From Malurus cyaneus samueli (taxonomy: Eukaryota; Chordata; Aves; Passeriformes; Maluridae): a DNA stretch of 64,000 bases. The position numbers and the translations under genes are program-made. Shown one piece after another: positions 11,030 to 19,049 of this stretch. The stretch covers positions 13,335,214-13,399,213 of the forward strand of contig CM019238.1 in the NCBI GenBank assembly GCA_009741485.1, given 5' to 3'. A model generated the notes under the pieces. The model saw only the letters and a program-made list of their open reading frames with translations, was not told the DNA's origin and did no database searches. The stretch's first letter is position 1. Each line of letters starts with the position of its first letter.

Positions 11030-11440
11030 AATTTCCTTCCTATTAAGAAAATCTTTGGAGTCCCTTCACTTTCTACTACAAGTACATTAATAAACCCCTT
11101 TGGGTTGGTTTTATTTCTATTAATAAATAAAATAAAATAAACCCTCCCGAGTCTATTCATTTTTATTAAGGAAATTTTTAAAAAACCCTCAAGTCAGTTC
11201 CTTTCTATTACAAAAATAACCAACAAATTTTGGCATCGCTTTCATTTGTGTTGAGAAAATTGAAATAAACCAAAAAGTCACTTTCGAGTACAAAAATAAA
11301 CTAAAAGCCCCGAGTCCCTTCAGTTTTTATTAAAAAAAAATTCAATTAAGCTCAATTAAAGCTCAAAAATTAAAAATAAGGTGGAGTCAGCTCAGTTTCT
11401 GTTGAGAAATTATAAAAAATACAAAATCAGAGCCAATTGG
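11030..11440. repeat. AT-rich minisatellite, about 60-65-bp unit
   Basis: A unit of the form GAGTC..CTTCA.TTTCTATTAA.AAAAT...AAATAAACC repeats about six times with substitutions and indels (visible starts near 11054, 11148, 11193, 11237, 11267 and 11306). A copy lies at 20280-20700. It separates the T-rich tract from the pyrimidine array. Confidence 0.6.
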
Positions 11441-11459
11441 CTCCATATTCATAAATTTA

Positions 11460-11694
11460 TTAAAAATTAAGGGTTTAGATGTGATTTTCCTGCCTTTCCG
11501 TGAAAACCCCAGCTGGAGCAGCACATGGGTGTGAGAGCTCCTGGGCTCAGGGAGCTGTGGATTTGGGCTCCTCCAGAGCCATCCGACCTAAAGGAGAGGG
11601 AATATCTGAGGAAGAGGGAAAAAAATCCAAATGTGTTTTTAAAATATTTTGAGCACTCAGCCGGGACCCAGGAGAGGGGTCTGGGATCCCTGCC
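11460..11694. other. Short non-repetitive spacer between arrays
   Basis: About 230 bases of mixed sequence link the AT-rich minisatellite to the pyrimidine array. Nothing gene-like is seen. A copy with small indels lies at 20750-20985. Confidence 0.5.
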
Positions 11695-12430
11695 TGTTCC
11701 TGACCCTTCGTGCCTGTTCCCAGCTCTTTCTGCCCATTTTCTGCCCTCTCCCTGCCATTTTTGGGTCTCCCTGCCATTCCCTGCCCGTTCCTTGTGCATT
11801 CCTTGTTTCCCTGCCTCATTCTTCTTTCCGTGCCCACTCCAGCTCTTCCTGCCCATTCCCAACCCTCTGCCTACCTGCTCCCTGCTCATTCCTGGGTCTC
11901 CTCCTCATTCCCTGCCCATTCCTGGCCTTCCTGCCTGTTCCAAGCTCTTCTGCCCATTTCCTGCCCTCTCCCTGCCTATTCCTGGGTCTCCCCGCCCATT
12001 CCTTGCCCGTTCCTTGCCCATTCCCTTCCTCTCCTTCTCCATTCCTGCTCTCTCTCGTGCCATCCTGCCATTCCTGCCTCCTGCTTCCCTCTCTCCTGCC
12101 CTCCCTGCCATTCCCTGCCCTTCTCCTGCCTGCTCCCTGCCTTCCTGCCATTCCTTGCCATTCCCTGCCCTTCCCTCCCTTCCCTGCCCATCCCCTGCCC
12201 TCCCTCCCATTCCCTGCCCTTCTGCTCTCTCCGTGCCATTCCCTGCCCATCCCTGCCATTCCCTGCTCTCTCCGTGCCCATCCCTGCCCATCCCTGCCCA
12301 TCCTGCTCTCTCCGTGCCATTCCCTGCCATCCTGCTCCCTGCCATTCCTGCCTCCTGCTCCCCTGCCCATTCCCTGCTCTCTCCGTGCCCTTCCCTGCTC
12401 TCTCCGTGCCCATCCCCGCTCTCCTGCCCC
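11695..12430. repeat. Pyrimidine-rich minisatellite (CTGCCCATTCC-type, 10-12-bp core)
   Basis: The plus strand is almost entirely C and T with regular G and A: CTGCCCATTCC, CTGCCATTCC, CTGCTCTCTCCGTGCC and variants follow one another for 735 bases. Higher-order units of about 45-60 bases are visible in the first half. Open frames of up to 388 codons (Ser/Pro/Leu/Cys only) cross it in every frame because stops are excluded by composition; they are not called as genes. Shortened copies are at 20990-21405 (direct) and at 24960-25485 and 28340-28635 (inverted). All nearby duplication joints fall in these arrays. Confidence 0.9.
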
Positions 12431-13081
12431 TCCATCCCCGATGACATCAGGTCCGTTGCCATGGCGATGCCGCTCTCCCAGCACAGGCTCAGGTGGGGAT
12501 CCAGAGCCGGGAATCCTTTGGAAAGGAGGATGATGCCCCACTGCTCCCCTTCACCCACCTTCCCCGGCGAGGAGGGCCAGGATCCCTTTGGGATCGCTTT
12601 GGAACATTTTGGGATCAGACCTGGTGTCCTCACCCCAGTTTGGTGCTGTGGGGTGCTGCGGATCCCTGGGATGAGGGGAAGGAGCGGGTGAGCGAGGCAC
12701 AAGCTTCCAAAGGTCGCTGTTTTATGGGGAGTTCCACAGCACAGCCACACCTGGCACACCGGGATGCTCCGTGCCGGGAAAAACCCGGACTGTGTCCCCT
12801 GCCACTCTGGAATGTGTCAGCAACACCAAAACAAACACTCAAAATGCGGGAGAGGCCCCGAGGAACGGGAAGAGGGCTCATCCAGGGCTGTGGGATGCGT
12901 TGGAGAGGTGGGAATTGCTCTGTGGGAATGGGAAAAGCCTTCCCAGCCTTTCCAGGTGCTGTCCGCAGCAGGAAACACCTGCCCAGGAAAGAGGAGCACC
13001 TGCTTTTCCAGGCAGCCATGGGAAGGAATCAGTCGTGCCCAACCCGGGAGATTCCTTGGATGATTCTGGAGGAAAAGAAAG
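12431..13081. other. Non-repetitive upstream flank of EFNB1
   Basis: A mixed, moderately GC-rich block with no recognised exon or mobile element. It contains TGATGACATCAGG (CREB/ATF-like) and GTTGCCATGGCGATGCC (an RFX X-box-like imperfect palindrome) near 12437-12468. Inverted copies lie at about 24320-24960 and 27715-28335. Confidence 0.5.
12438..12468. promoter_or_regulatory. ATF/CRE-like and X-box-like motif pair
   Basis: GATGACATCAGG resembles an ATF/CRE half-palindrome. Thirteen bases later GTTGCCATGGCGATGCC resembles the inverted-repeat X-box bound by RFX factors (GTTGCCATGGCAAC). In the inverted copies at about 24925-24955 and 28310-28340 the motif reads GGCATCGCCATGGCAACGG, a slightly better X-box. 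Motif match only. Confidence 0.3.

Positions 13082-13112
<31 letters not shown>
13082..13112. repeat. Poly(A) tract, 31 bases
   Basis: A run of 31 A. In the inverted copies it appears as T runs of 35 bases (24270-24304) and 31 bases (27667-27697). The differing lengths are what homopolymer sequencing error would give. Confidence 0.95.
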
Positions 13113-13113
<1 letters not shown>

Positions 13114-13115
13114 AC

Positions 13116-14214
13116 CAAAATTATTGGAATGATTCCCAGCCTCAGCTGCCATGGTGACGCCGGGATCTGGGCTCCAGGCGGGAGCGGGAAGGGACATGTC
13201 CTGCGGGGCTGAGCCAGGGGACTCTGAGCAGGTCTGGGGACAACACCTCCATCCATGTCTAAAATCCCAGCATGGTGTGTGATCCTGTGTTTCCACAAGG
13301 AATCATTGGGATTTCTGTTTCCTGTCCCTTTTGCTGCCCTGCTCCTCCCTCATTGCGTGGGGTATGAAATCCCGTGTGGATGTCACGAGTTTTGGGAGCT
13401 CAAATCCCACACAGCTCCATCCTGGGATGCTGCTCCAGGTTCCAATTCATGCGGAATCCAAGAGCCACCCAGGTGCTTCCCAAGCCTCACCTACACTGGT
13501 GAGGGACAGGAAATTTTGGGCTGAATTCCAGATTCTTCATCTTTTTAGGACGCTGCCTATGCACCGTCCATGTGCTCCTTCACACACGTGTGATTCCAGA
13601 CTCCTCGCTTCCTTTCCCTCTTGAACATCATTAAATAATATTTGGGGGTGATCGAGCGATTTTCCCCACCTGCTCCATTCTAAAGGACTGGACTGGCGAC
13701 ACAGCATCATTCCCAAAATTCCCGGCTCTCCCGCCTCCCTCCATTCTGGCAGAGTCTCTCCGAGTCCAATCAGCCCCTCATCAAGTGATGAGCTGCAGTC
13801 CGATGTATTCTACAGGCACTTCACATTTAAATTACCTGAGAAATTTCCGAGCGGAAAAAAATAGAAATGGATAAAACAGAGCAAAAGAAAAAAAATAAAG
13901 AAAGAAAAAAGGAAATTCGGCTGAACACCGGGAAAAGTGCTAGTGAGGAAATGGGGTGGTTCCCCAGGAAAAGCGGAGTTATTTAACATCACCATAAATC
14001 GATGGGGAATAAACTCCTCTCATCCCAAAGGCACCGCGGGACCAGGGAGATATTCCCCCTAAGTGTTTTCTAGGATGAAAGGGATGAGATCCCACCGGGC
14101 TGGCACGTGTATCCCAACACCCTGGCAGAGGCGCAGCCCTCTCCCTGGAAAATATTTTTCCAACGAGCCATGTACGGATAGGGCTAAATTCGTGATTAAC
14201 CCAAATCTCTATAA
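13116..14214. other. Non-repetitive upstream flank, includes a conserved-looking stretch
   Basis: No exon recognised. The part at 13740-13865 (CCGAGTCCAATCAGCCCC, CATCAAGTGATGAGCTG, CACTTCACATTTAAATTACC) has the texture of conserved non-coding DNA; CCAATCA is a CCAAT word and CAAGTG an NKX2-type core. Inverted copies lie at 23155-24245 and 26550-27640, differing mainly by single-base indels. Confidence 0.4.
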
Positions 14215-14216
14215 AT

Positions 14217-14300
14217 AAAACAAAACAAAAAAAAAAAAAAAAAGTGGGTTTTTTTTTTTTTTTTTGTTTTTTTTTTGTTTTTTTTTTTTGTTTTTTTTGA
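14217..14300. repeat. A-run followed by interrupted T-run (imperfect palindrome)
   Basis: AAACAAAACAAAA and an 18-base A run are followed by GTGGG and then T runs punctuated by single G. The two arms can pair to form a hairpin or cruciform. Inverted copies at about 23000-23095 and 26395-26490 keep the structure but differ in every run length. Confidence 0.85.
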
Positions 14301-14389
14301 TGGGATGCACGGAGACATCCAAAGAGCCTCACCCACGGAACAGAGCCAGCCAGGCAGGACGGGTGAGGAGCAGAAATCAGAGCAGCAAA

Positions 14390-14560
14390 CCAGCCATGAA
14401 GGTGATGTCAGGATTCGCCTTTCCCGTGATTTATCCACCATTCCGCGCTCAGGCTCCGGGAATCTTGCACCTTCTGCAGATGTGCTGCCTGATTAAAATG
14501 ATGCAACATTTTTTGCAGGCTGTGTCATAGGAATTTTAAAAGCCTATATTCCACCTGGAA
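14390..14560. promoter_or_regulatory. Candidate conserved non-coding element
   Basis: Contains CAGATGTGCTGCC (E-box), TGATTAAAATGATGCAAC (homeodomain plus a C/EBP/ATF-like TGATGCAAC composite) and TTGCAGGCTGTGTCATAGGAATTTTAAAAG. The core is retained almost unchanged in both inverted copies (about 22730-22890 and 26125-26290), but those copies are probably not independent. An enhancer is plausible about 4.8 kb upstream of the EFNB1 ATG; motif-based only. Confidence 0.35.
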
Positions 14561-14817
14561 ATCCGGGCGCTTCCCCTGCTGGAGGGGGAACTGAGGTTAT
14601 GCCTCGGGAAAGGACAGAGCAGGGAAATGCAGCAGCACGAGGCCATGGGGCTCCAGAGGAACGTTTTATGGGGCTGAAAAGTCGCTGCGTAATGGGCTGG
14701 GGAAGGAAGTATTAAAATCTTTAACCGGTTTTCAGATCCTTAAGTGTTGCAGCTACAATTGCCTGGAAAAAAAAAATCCAAGGGCAGGAATAAGTTAGTG
14801 TGCATGGATTGTGTTTG

Positions 14818-14844
14818 AAAAAAAAAAAAAAAAAAAAAAAAAAA
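14818..14844. repeat. Poly(A) tract, 27 bases
   Basis: Twenty-seven A in a row, interrupting unique sequence. The inverted copies carry longer T runs (about 22374-22406 and 25752-25793). Confidence 0.95.
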
Positions 14845-15454
14845 GAATAAACTGTTGTAAGAAAGGGAAATTTCAAAAGGACTGAAAGATGGGTGGAATG
14901 GAGTGGGAGCTGGAAGAGCAGCTGTCTGTGCCGGAAGTCAGGGAAGCGTTGTCTGGAGTCCAGCTTTAATGGAACTGGAGTAGAGGTTTAATCCTAAACC
15001 TCAGAGCTGCTCCTTTCCTCCGGACCTTGGGAAGGAGGATATTGGTTTAATGATGAGGCCCAGAAATGGTGAGAGAGCTGAATTCCTCCTGGCTCTGCCT
15101 CCCCGCTCTGCGGCACTCATTCCCCCTCCAGCAAATCCACGCTTCGGCTGAAAAACTGGCTGGGGCGAGGAGGGAAGGGCAGACAAAATGCCTGCAGCAG
15201 CTGGTGCTGCCCTAAACATGGAATGATGGTAACAGAGGGGTCCTGAGCATCCGAGATTCCAAGAAACCAAACTATGCATCCTAAAAACCCACCAGAAGTG
15301 AATCAGCTCACTCTTGTAGAACAAAAGTGAGGGGTGAGACGTGTGGGGAGCTGCTTTTATCCCTTCGACCATTGTTGTTGAAAATATCAGAAAAATGCCT
15401 CAAATCGGCTGGGGAGCCTAGACAGTGGGAATTCCAAAAAGAGCCGTGTGGTGA
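14845..15454. other. Non-repetitive upstream flank
   Basis: Mixed sequence without recognisable exon or mobile element. Two inverted copies exist: 21670-22370 (whole) and 25485-25750 (right part only). Confidence 0.45.
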
Positions 15455-15625
15455 ATAAATGCATATATATTCTAGAATATCATTTTATTATTATATATAT
15501 ATATGTGTTTAGTAGTTATCGTGGGCGCATATTAATTTTTTATATTTGTATATTACAGATATTTTATATGCTTTTTACATGTATTTATATATTGTATATA
15601 ATAAATATTTAATATAACATATCTA
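15455..15625. repeat. TA-rich low-complexity tract
   Basis: Nearly pure A+T with TATATATATATATG, TTATATATTGTATATAATAAATATTTAATATAA-like words, only rarely broken by G or C. An inverted copy lies at about 21485-21665 with small differences in the TA runs. Confidence 0.85.
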
Positions 15626-15717
15626 TATAAGGTAGCAATGTACCACTTGCGCAGAACGGGCTGGAAGGGGCAAAATATCCACGGGGACACTGCGCAGGTC
15701 AATCCTAACATCTCCTT

Positions 15718-16329
15718 ATGACCTGCAAAGGCACACCAGCTCGTTAAGTGCTTGCTCGCTGGATTGCGCTGAATTCCGCGCGTGTGCGGGAGCCGGCCGT
15801 CCTTCCACAGGGCAGGGGACATGGAAGGGACTGAACGTAGAAAGGAGCGCAGGAAACTCCGGGGATAAATCTAACGGTCTCTGGGGCGAGTGATTTAAAG
15901 TTGTTGGAGCGGGAGAGCGGCGGCGGCATCTGGGAAATCGGTTATACATAGCCCTCATCCGGGGAAACACAAAGGTTGCGAGCCAGAGAAAGAAGGAGAA
16001 GCCCCAAAAAGGAGCAGAAGCTGCAGGAATGCTGTGTAAGCCGAGATTTTCAAACACATGGGTCTGTTTTCTTTGGAGCGGCAGCGGCCGGGGGAAGTCA
16101 CAACTGCAGACAAAGCTCCCGCAGGGTTTGAAACCAAAGGAAAGCGGTGGAGGGTGGCAGAGGAGCAGGAGGTGACCTGGGGCTGTGTCCCATCCCAGGG
16201 GAAGTGCCAGGAGCCCCAGGCTGTGCCGGGACACGCGGCTGCCGAAGGATGCGCCCAAGGCATCGCCGCTCCCAGGGCTGCTCCCGCGACTGCTGCAGCC
16301 TCTACTCCTTGGCTGGGGTGGAAAATCAA
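15718..16329. other. Non-repetitive, partly GC-rich flank; candidate conserved block
   Basis: The direct copy at 28636-29370 is longer and looks cleaner: it preserves GTTTAATATGCAGCTATG and AAGTGCATTTTCAGGTCATCG where this copy has shortened, altered text. I take 28636-29370 as the better reading. A 180-codon minus-strand frame (15716-16258) is open here but has no domain and is disrupted in the other copy, so it is not called as a gene. Confidence 0.45.
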
Positions 16330-16885
16330 ATGTTGCTATCCCCAGGATGAGATCTGCTGTCCCCAGGGTCAGATCTTGCTGTCCCCAGGGTCAAATCCGC
16401 CATTCCCTGCGCCGGATCTTCCATCCCCAGTGCCAGATCGGCCATTCCCGGGACCCCCTAGGATGAGACTTTCCACTCCCAGTGTCACAAATTCCATCCT
16501 CAGTGCCCAACTTTCGTTCCCAGGGTCAAGCCTACTATCCCAGGGTCAACCCACATCTCCAGAGTCACAACTTCCATCCCAAATGTCCAACCTGATCCCC
16601 AGTACCAGACCTTCCATTCCCAGTGTCAGACCTTCCATCCCCGGGATGAGATTTTCCATCTCCGAGGTCAAACCTGCCATTCCCAGTGTCACCCCTGCCA
16701 TCCCCGGTGTCCCATCTTCCATCCCAAGGGTCACACCTTCCATTCCCAGTGCCAGATCTTCCATTCCCAGTGTCACAGCTGCCGTCCCCATGGTCAGACC
16801 TTCCATCCCAGTGCCTGAGCTGATCCCCAGTGTCCCAGGTGCCCTTCCCAGTGTCCCAGGTGCTCCCACTGTCCTAGGTGTCATC
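16330..16885. repeat. 21-bp minisatellite (CCATCCCCAGTGTCACACCTT-type)
   Basis: The unit is 21 bases: CCATTCCCAGTGTCAGACCTT, CCATCCCCGGGATGAGATTTT, CCATCTCCGAGGTCAAACCTG and so on, about 26 units. Because 21 is divisible by three the plus strand stays open for a 305-codon frame that reads a heptad such as IPSVRPS/IPGMRFS. A repeat-driven frame is the simpler explanation. Copies: 29370-29665 (direct, ending in a gap), 32690-32945 and 48080-48345 (inverted), with different unit numbers. Confidence 0.9.
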
Positions 16886-17439
16886 CCAGCATCAGAGCTC
16901 TATCCTGGCACGACAGCAGGCTCCAGCTGGCTGCAGGAGGCTGGGGAATGCTCTTGTGGCCATGGGCTGCTGTAAGAGGCACCTGGAGGGAGAGGGGTTG
17001 GACGGGCTGAGCTCTTCCCGCAGCTCCCAAGTGTTGGGCAGCCCCCCGGGCAGGGTCCCGCCGAGCTCCGGCACGTCCCCACCGCGTGCCCCGAAGAGCC
17101 GGTGATCTCACGTGAATGAGCTCAGAGCTGGCTGCGTCCTGCCAGGATTTACATGGGAGGCTCCAGGGTCTGTGTGTTACTCACAAGCCTCCCGCGAGAG
17201 CCACAGCTCTCCCCGAGGGAGGAGGGCAGGCTCCCTTTCCTGCTTCCCCACCTGCCCTGCCAGCTCCGGCTCCTGGCAGCCCGCCTGCTCCGGGCGGCCC
17301 ACGCTGCTTCCCGGGCTGCTGCGGAGCCGGGACAGGAACCCAGCCCGCTGGACCCCTCACTGCTGCACCCCTGTGCCCCAAACCCTGCGCTCCTGCTCCC
17401 CTGCGCTATGGCCTGTGCTCCTGTACCCTGTGGCTCTGA
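16886..17439. other. Non-repetitive GC-rich spacer between two arrays
   Basis: Contains an AAGTGTTGGGCAG...CGGGAAGAGC block and CTCACGTGAATGAGC, which includes a CACGTG E-box at about 17109-17114. No exon recognised. Inverted copies at about 32150-32690 and 47730-48075, and part at 41900-42055. Confidence 0.45.
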
Positions 17440-18075
17440 ATCCTCAGCTCTGCATCCCTGCGTTCCTGCTTTCTGATCCTGATTCCTGATCCTGATTTTT
17501 GCATTTTGCATCCTGCATTTCTGCATCCTGCATTGATCTGCATCCCTGCTTTTGCTCTGCATTCCTGTCCTGCATTCTGCTTCTGCATTCTGCACCTGTT
17601 CCTGCATTTTGACCCTGATTCCTATCCTCATTCTTATCTGCATCCTGTATCCCTGCATTTCTTCATCCCTGCATTTCTTCATCCCTGCACCTCTCCGTTC
17701 CTGCATCCCTGCATCCTCACAGTCCTGCATCCTGCATTCTGAATCCTGCACCTGCATCCTCACAGTCTGACATGCACTCCTCACGCTGCACCCCGCACCG
17801 CAGCAATGCTGAAGCCCCGTGCCCCTAAATCCCGACATTTCTGCATTCCTGCACCCTCTCATCTCCGAATCCTGCCTCCCCTCTAACCCCTGTATCCCCA
17901 CACCCTCCACATCTGCTCCCTGCACTCCTATTTCCCATCAACCCTATGCCCTTGCATCCCTGCCTGCCTAAATCGTGCAATCCCCTGCATCCCCTCACCC
18001 TACACCCCCACATTCCCTGCCATCCTGCACCCCTACATCCCAACACCCCTGCATCTCTGATCCCTGCACCCCACA
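17440..18075. repeat. TGCATCC-type minisatellite
   Basis: Irregular tandem words TGCATCCTGCATT, CCTGCATCCCTGCA, TTCTGCATCCTGCA cover about 630 bases, with unit lengths of roughly 10-13 bases that drift through the array. Inverted copies at 31330-32110 and 41280-41900 read GGATGCAGGAATGCAGG. Sequence between copies differs strongly, more than for the flanking unique DNA. Confidence 0.85.
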
Positions 18076-18745
18076 CCCCACAGAGCCAGGAGCGATCCCC
18101 GTTTCCCACAGAGCTCCATAATCCCCTCATTTCGGCCGCTCATGGCTCCGTGATTCACGCCCGGACATCGCTCCGTGCCCCACTGAGGTTTTGGGGATGC
18201 AGCTCTGGTGCCGCTGCTTTCCAGCCCGCTGGCTCCCTGTGCTGAGCAGGATGGGCTGAAAGGCAGAAGAGGAAAGTGAAGAAATTCAGTTTTATCTCAG
18301 CAATCGCAAAAAGGGGTAAACTGAACATCCTGAGCAGTTGCAGCGTTGCTTTTGTGGGGCTGGTAATTTGTGACAGTGAAGATCGCTGGAAATATCTTAA
18401 TTAATGTTTATTTTGATGGCTGTGTAGGTTTGGGGTGACGTGTCCCTGAGTCTGGGAACGGGGTGGGGGCAGGGTGGCAGGGGGGGGAAAAAAAGACAAA
18501 TTTTTTTTTGACTTGCTGCCCAGAACCACAAAAATGCCTTTTAAAGCCTCCCTCCTCGCCCGAACAGGCTCGTCGGGAGCAGAGCAGAGCTCATGGAAAG
18601 AGGAGAGATAGAGAGATAGAGACTCAGAGGAAGGAGGTGAGGGGCAAAGACATGGGAAGGAGACAGACAAACACACACGGAGCAATTTGCATGGTTTATG
18701 AGTCTTTGATTCCAGCCTATTTACAACCTGGGCGCTCACACCCCG
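18076..18745. other. Non-repetitive flank
   Basis: Mixed sequence containing TTAATTAATGTTTATTTTGATGGC near 18399-18421 (written here as a position: homeodomain-like AT word) and a purine-rich AGAGATAGAGAGATAGAGACTC stretch near 18603-18626. Inverted copies at 30545-31300 (noisy) and 40625-41280; a direct copy of the right part at 48430-48690. Confidence 0.45.
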
Positions 18746-18748
18746 GTG

Positions 18749-18840
18749 GGAAGTTGGGAGATTACTGTACTTACCCTCGATTTCGCTTCACATCTTTATC
18801 GAGGGATCTCTCTCGCCTCCAGCCAGACTTTAACGAGCTG
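18749..18840 (-). other. Hairpin and splice-donor-like block, possible non-coding exon end
   Basis: On the plus strand CCCTCGAT (18774-18781) and ATCGAGGG (18798-18805) form a perfect 8-bp stem with a 16-base loop. On the minus strand the same place reads CGAGG followed by GTAAGTACAG, a near-ideal splice donor. The block upstream on the minus strand is CpG-rich (best seen at 48790-48880), as in a first exon. The only open minus-strand frame is short (about 26 codons before the donor) and unrecognised. It recurs at 30440-30545, 40530-40625 and 48690-48790. Either a non-coding first exon or a structured element fits. Confidence 0.35.
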
Positions 18841-19049
18841 GACTCCATTTTTGACTTAGACTGTTAACAGCCTACTAGTTACCTGATCGTCTGAATAGAG
18901 TCGAGTCTCAAAAGCATCGATTACAGGTATGGGTTAGAAATAGTCAGGACTCAACTCGAAAGAGAGAGATCTATTTTCCAAAAAGCGCCAAAAAAAGGCC
19001 CCCCCCCCAAAAAAAGGCCAAAAAGCCGGGTGCCGCCCGGAACCAAGCC
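18841..19049. other. Anomalous joining sequence
   Basis: At 18840 the text leaves the block that in the other copies continues with GCAGCTACGGCAGGG and switches to about 200 bases unlike anything else in the window, ending in A/C homopolymers (ten C at about 19001-19010). At 19050 it re-enters the EFNB1 promoter. This looks like low-quality sequence bridging two contigs. Confidence 0.6.

Noticed and set aside
12438..12468. Coding exon around GTTGCCATGGCGATGCC
   Set aside because: Frames are short and unrecognised; the palindromic motif fits a factor-binding site better.
11525..12691. 388-codon plus-strand open frame and overlapping frames on both strands
   Set aside because: Low-complexity Ser/Pro/Leu/Cys or Gly/Arg/Glu composition produced by the pyrimidine array; open in several frames at once and different in each copy.
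16058..16975. 305-codon open frame with heptad repeats
   Set aside because: The 21-bp unit is divisible by three, so stops are rarely created; no signal, domain, splice context or frame conservation between copies.
18771..18790. U1 snRNA-like start (ACTTACC)
   Set aside because: Only the ACTTACC word matches; the rest of the snRNA is absent. The word is simply the complement of a splice donor.
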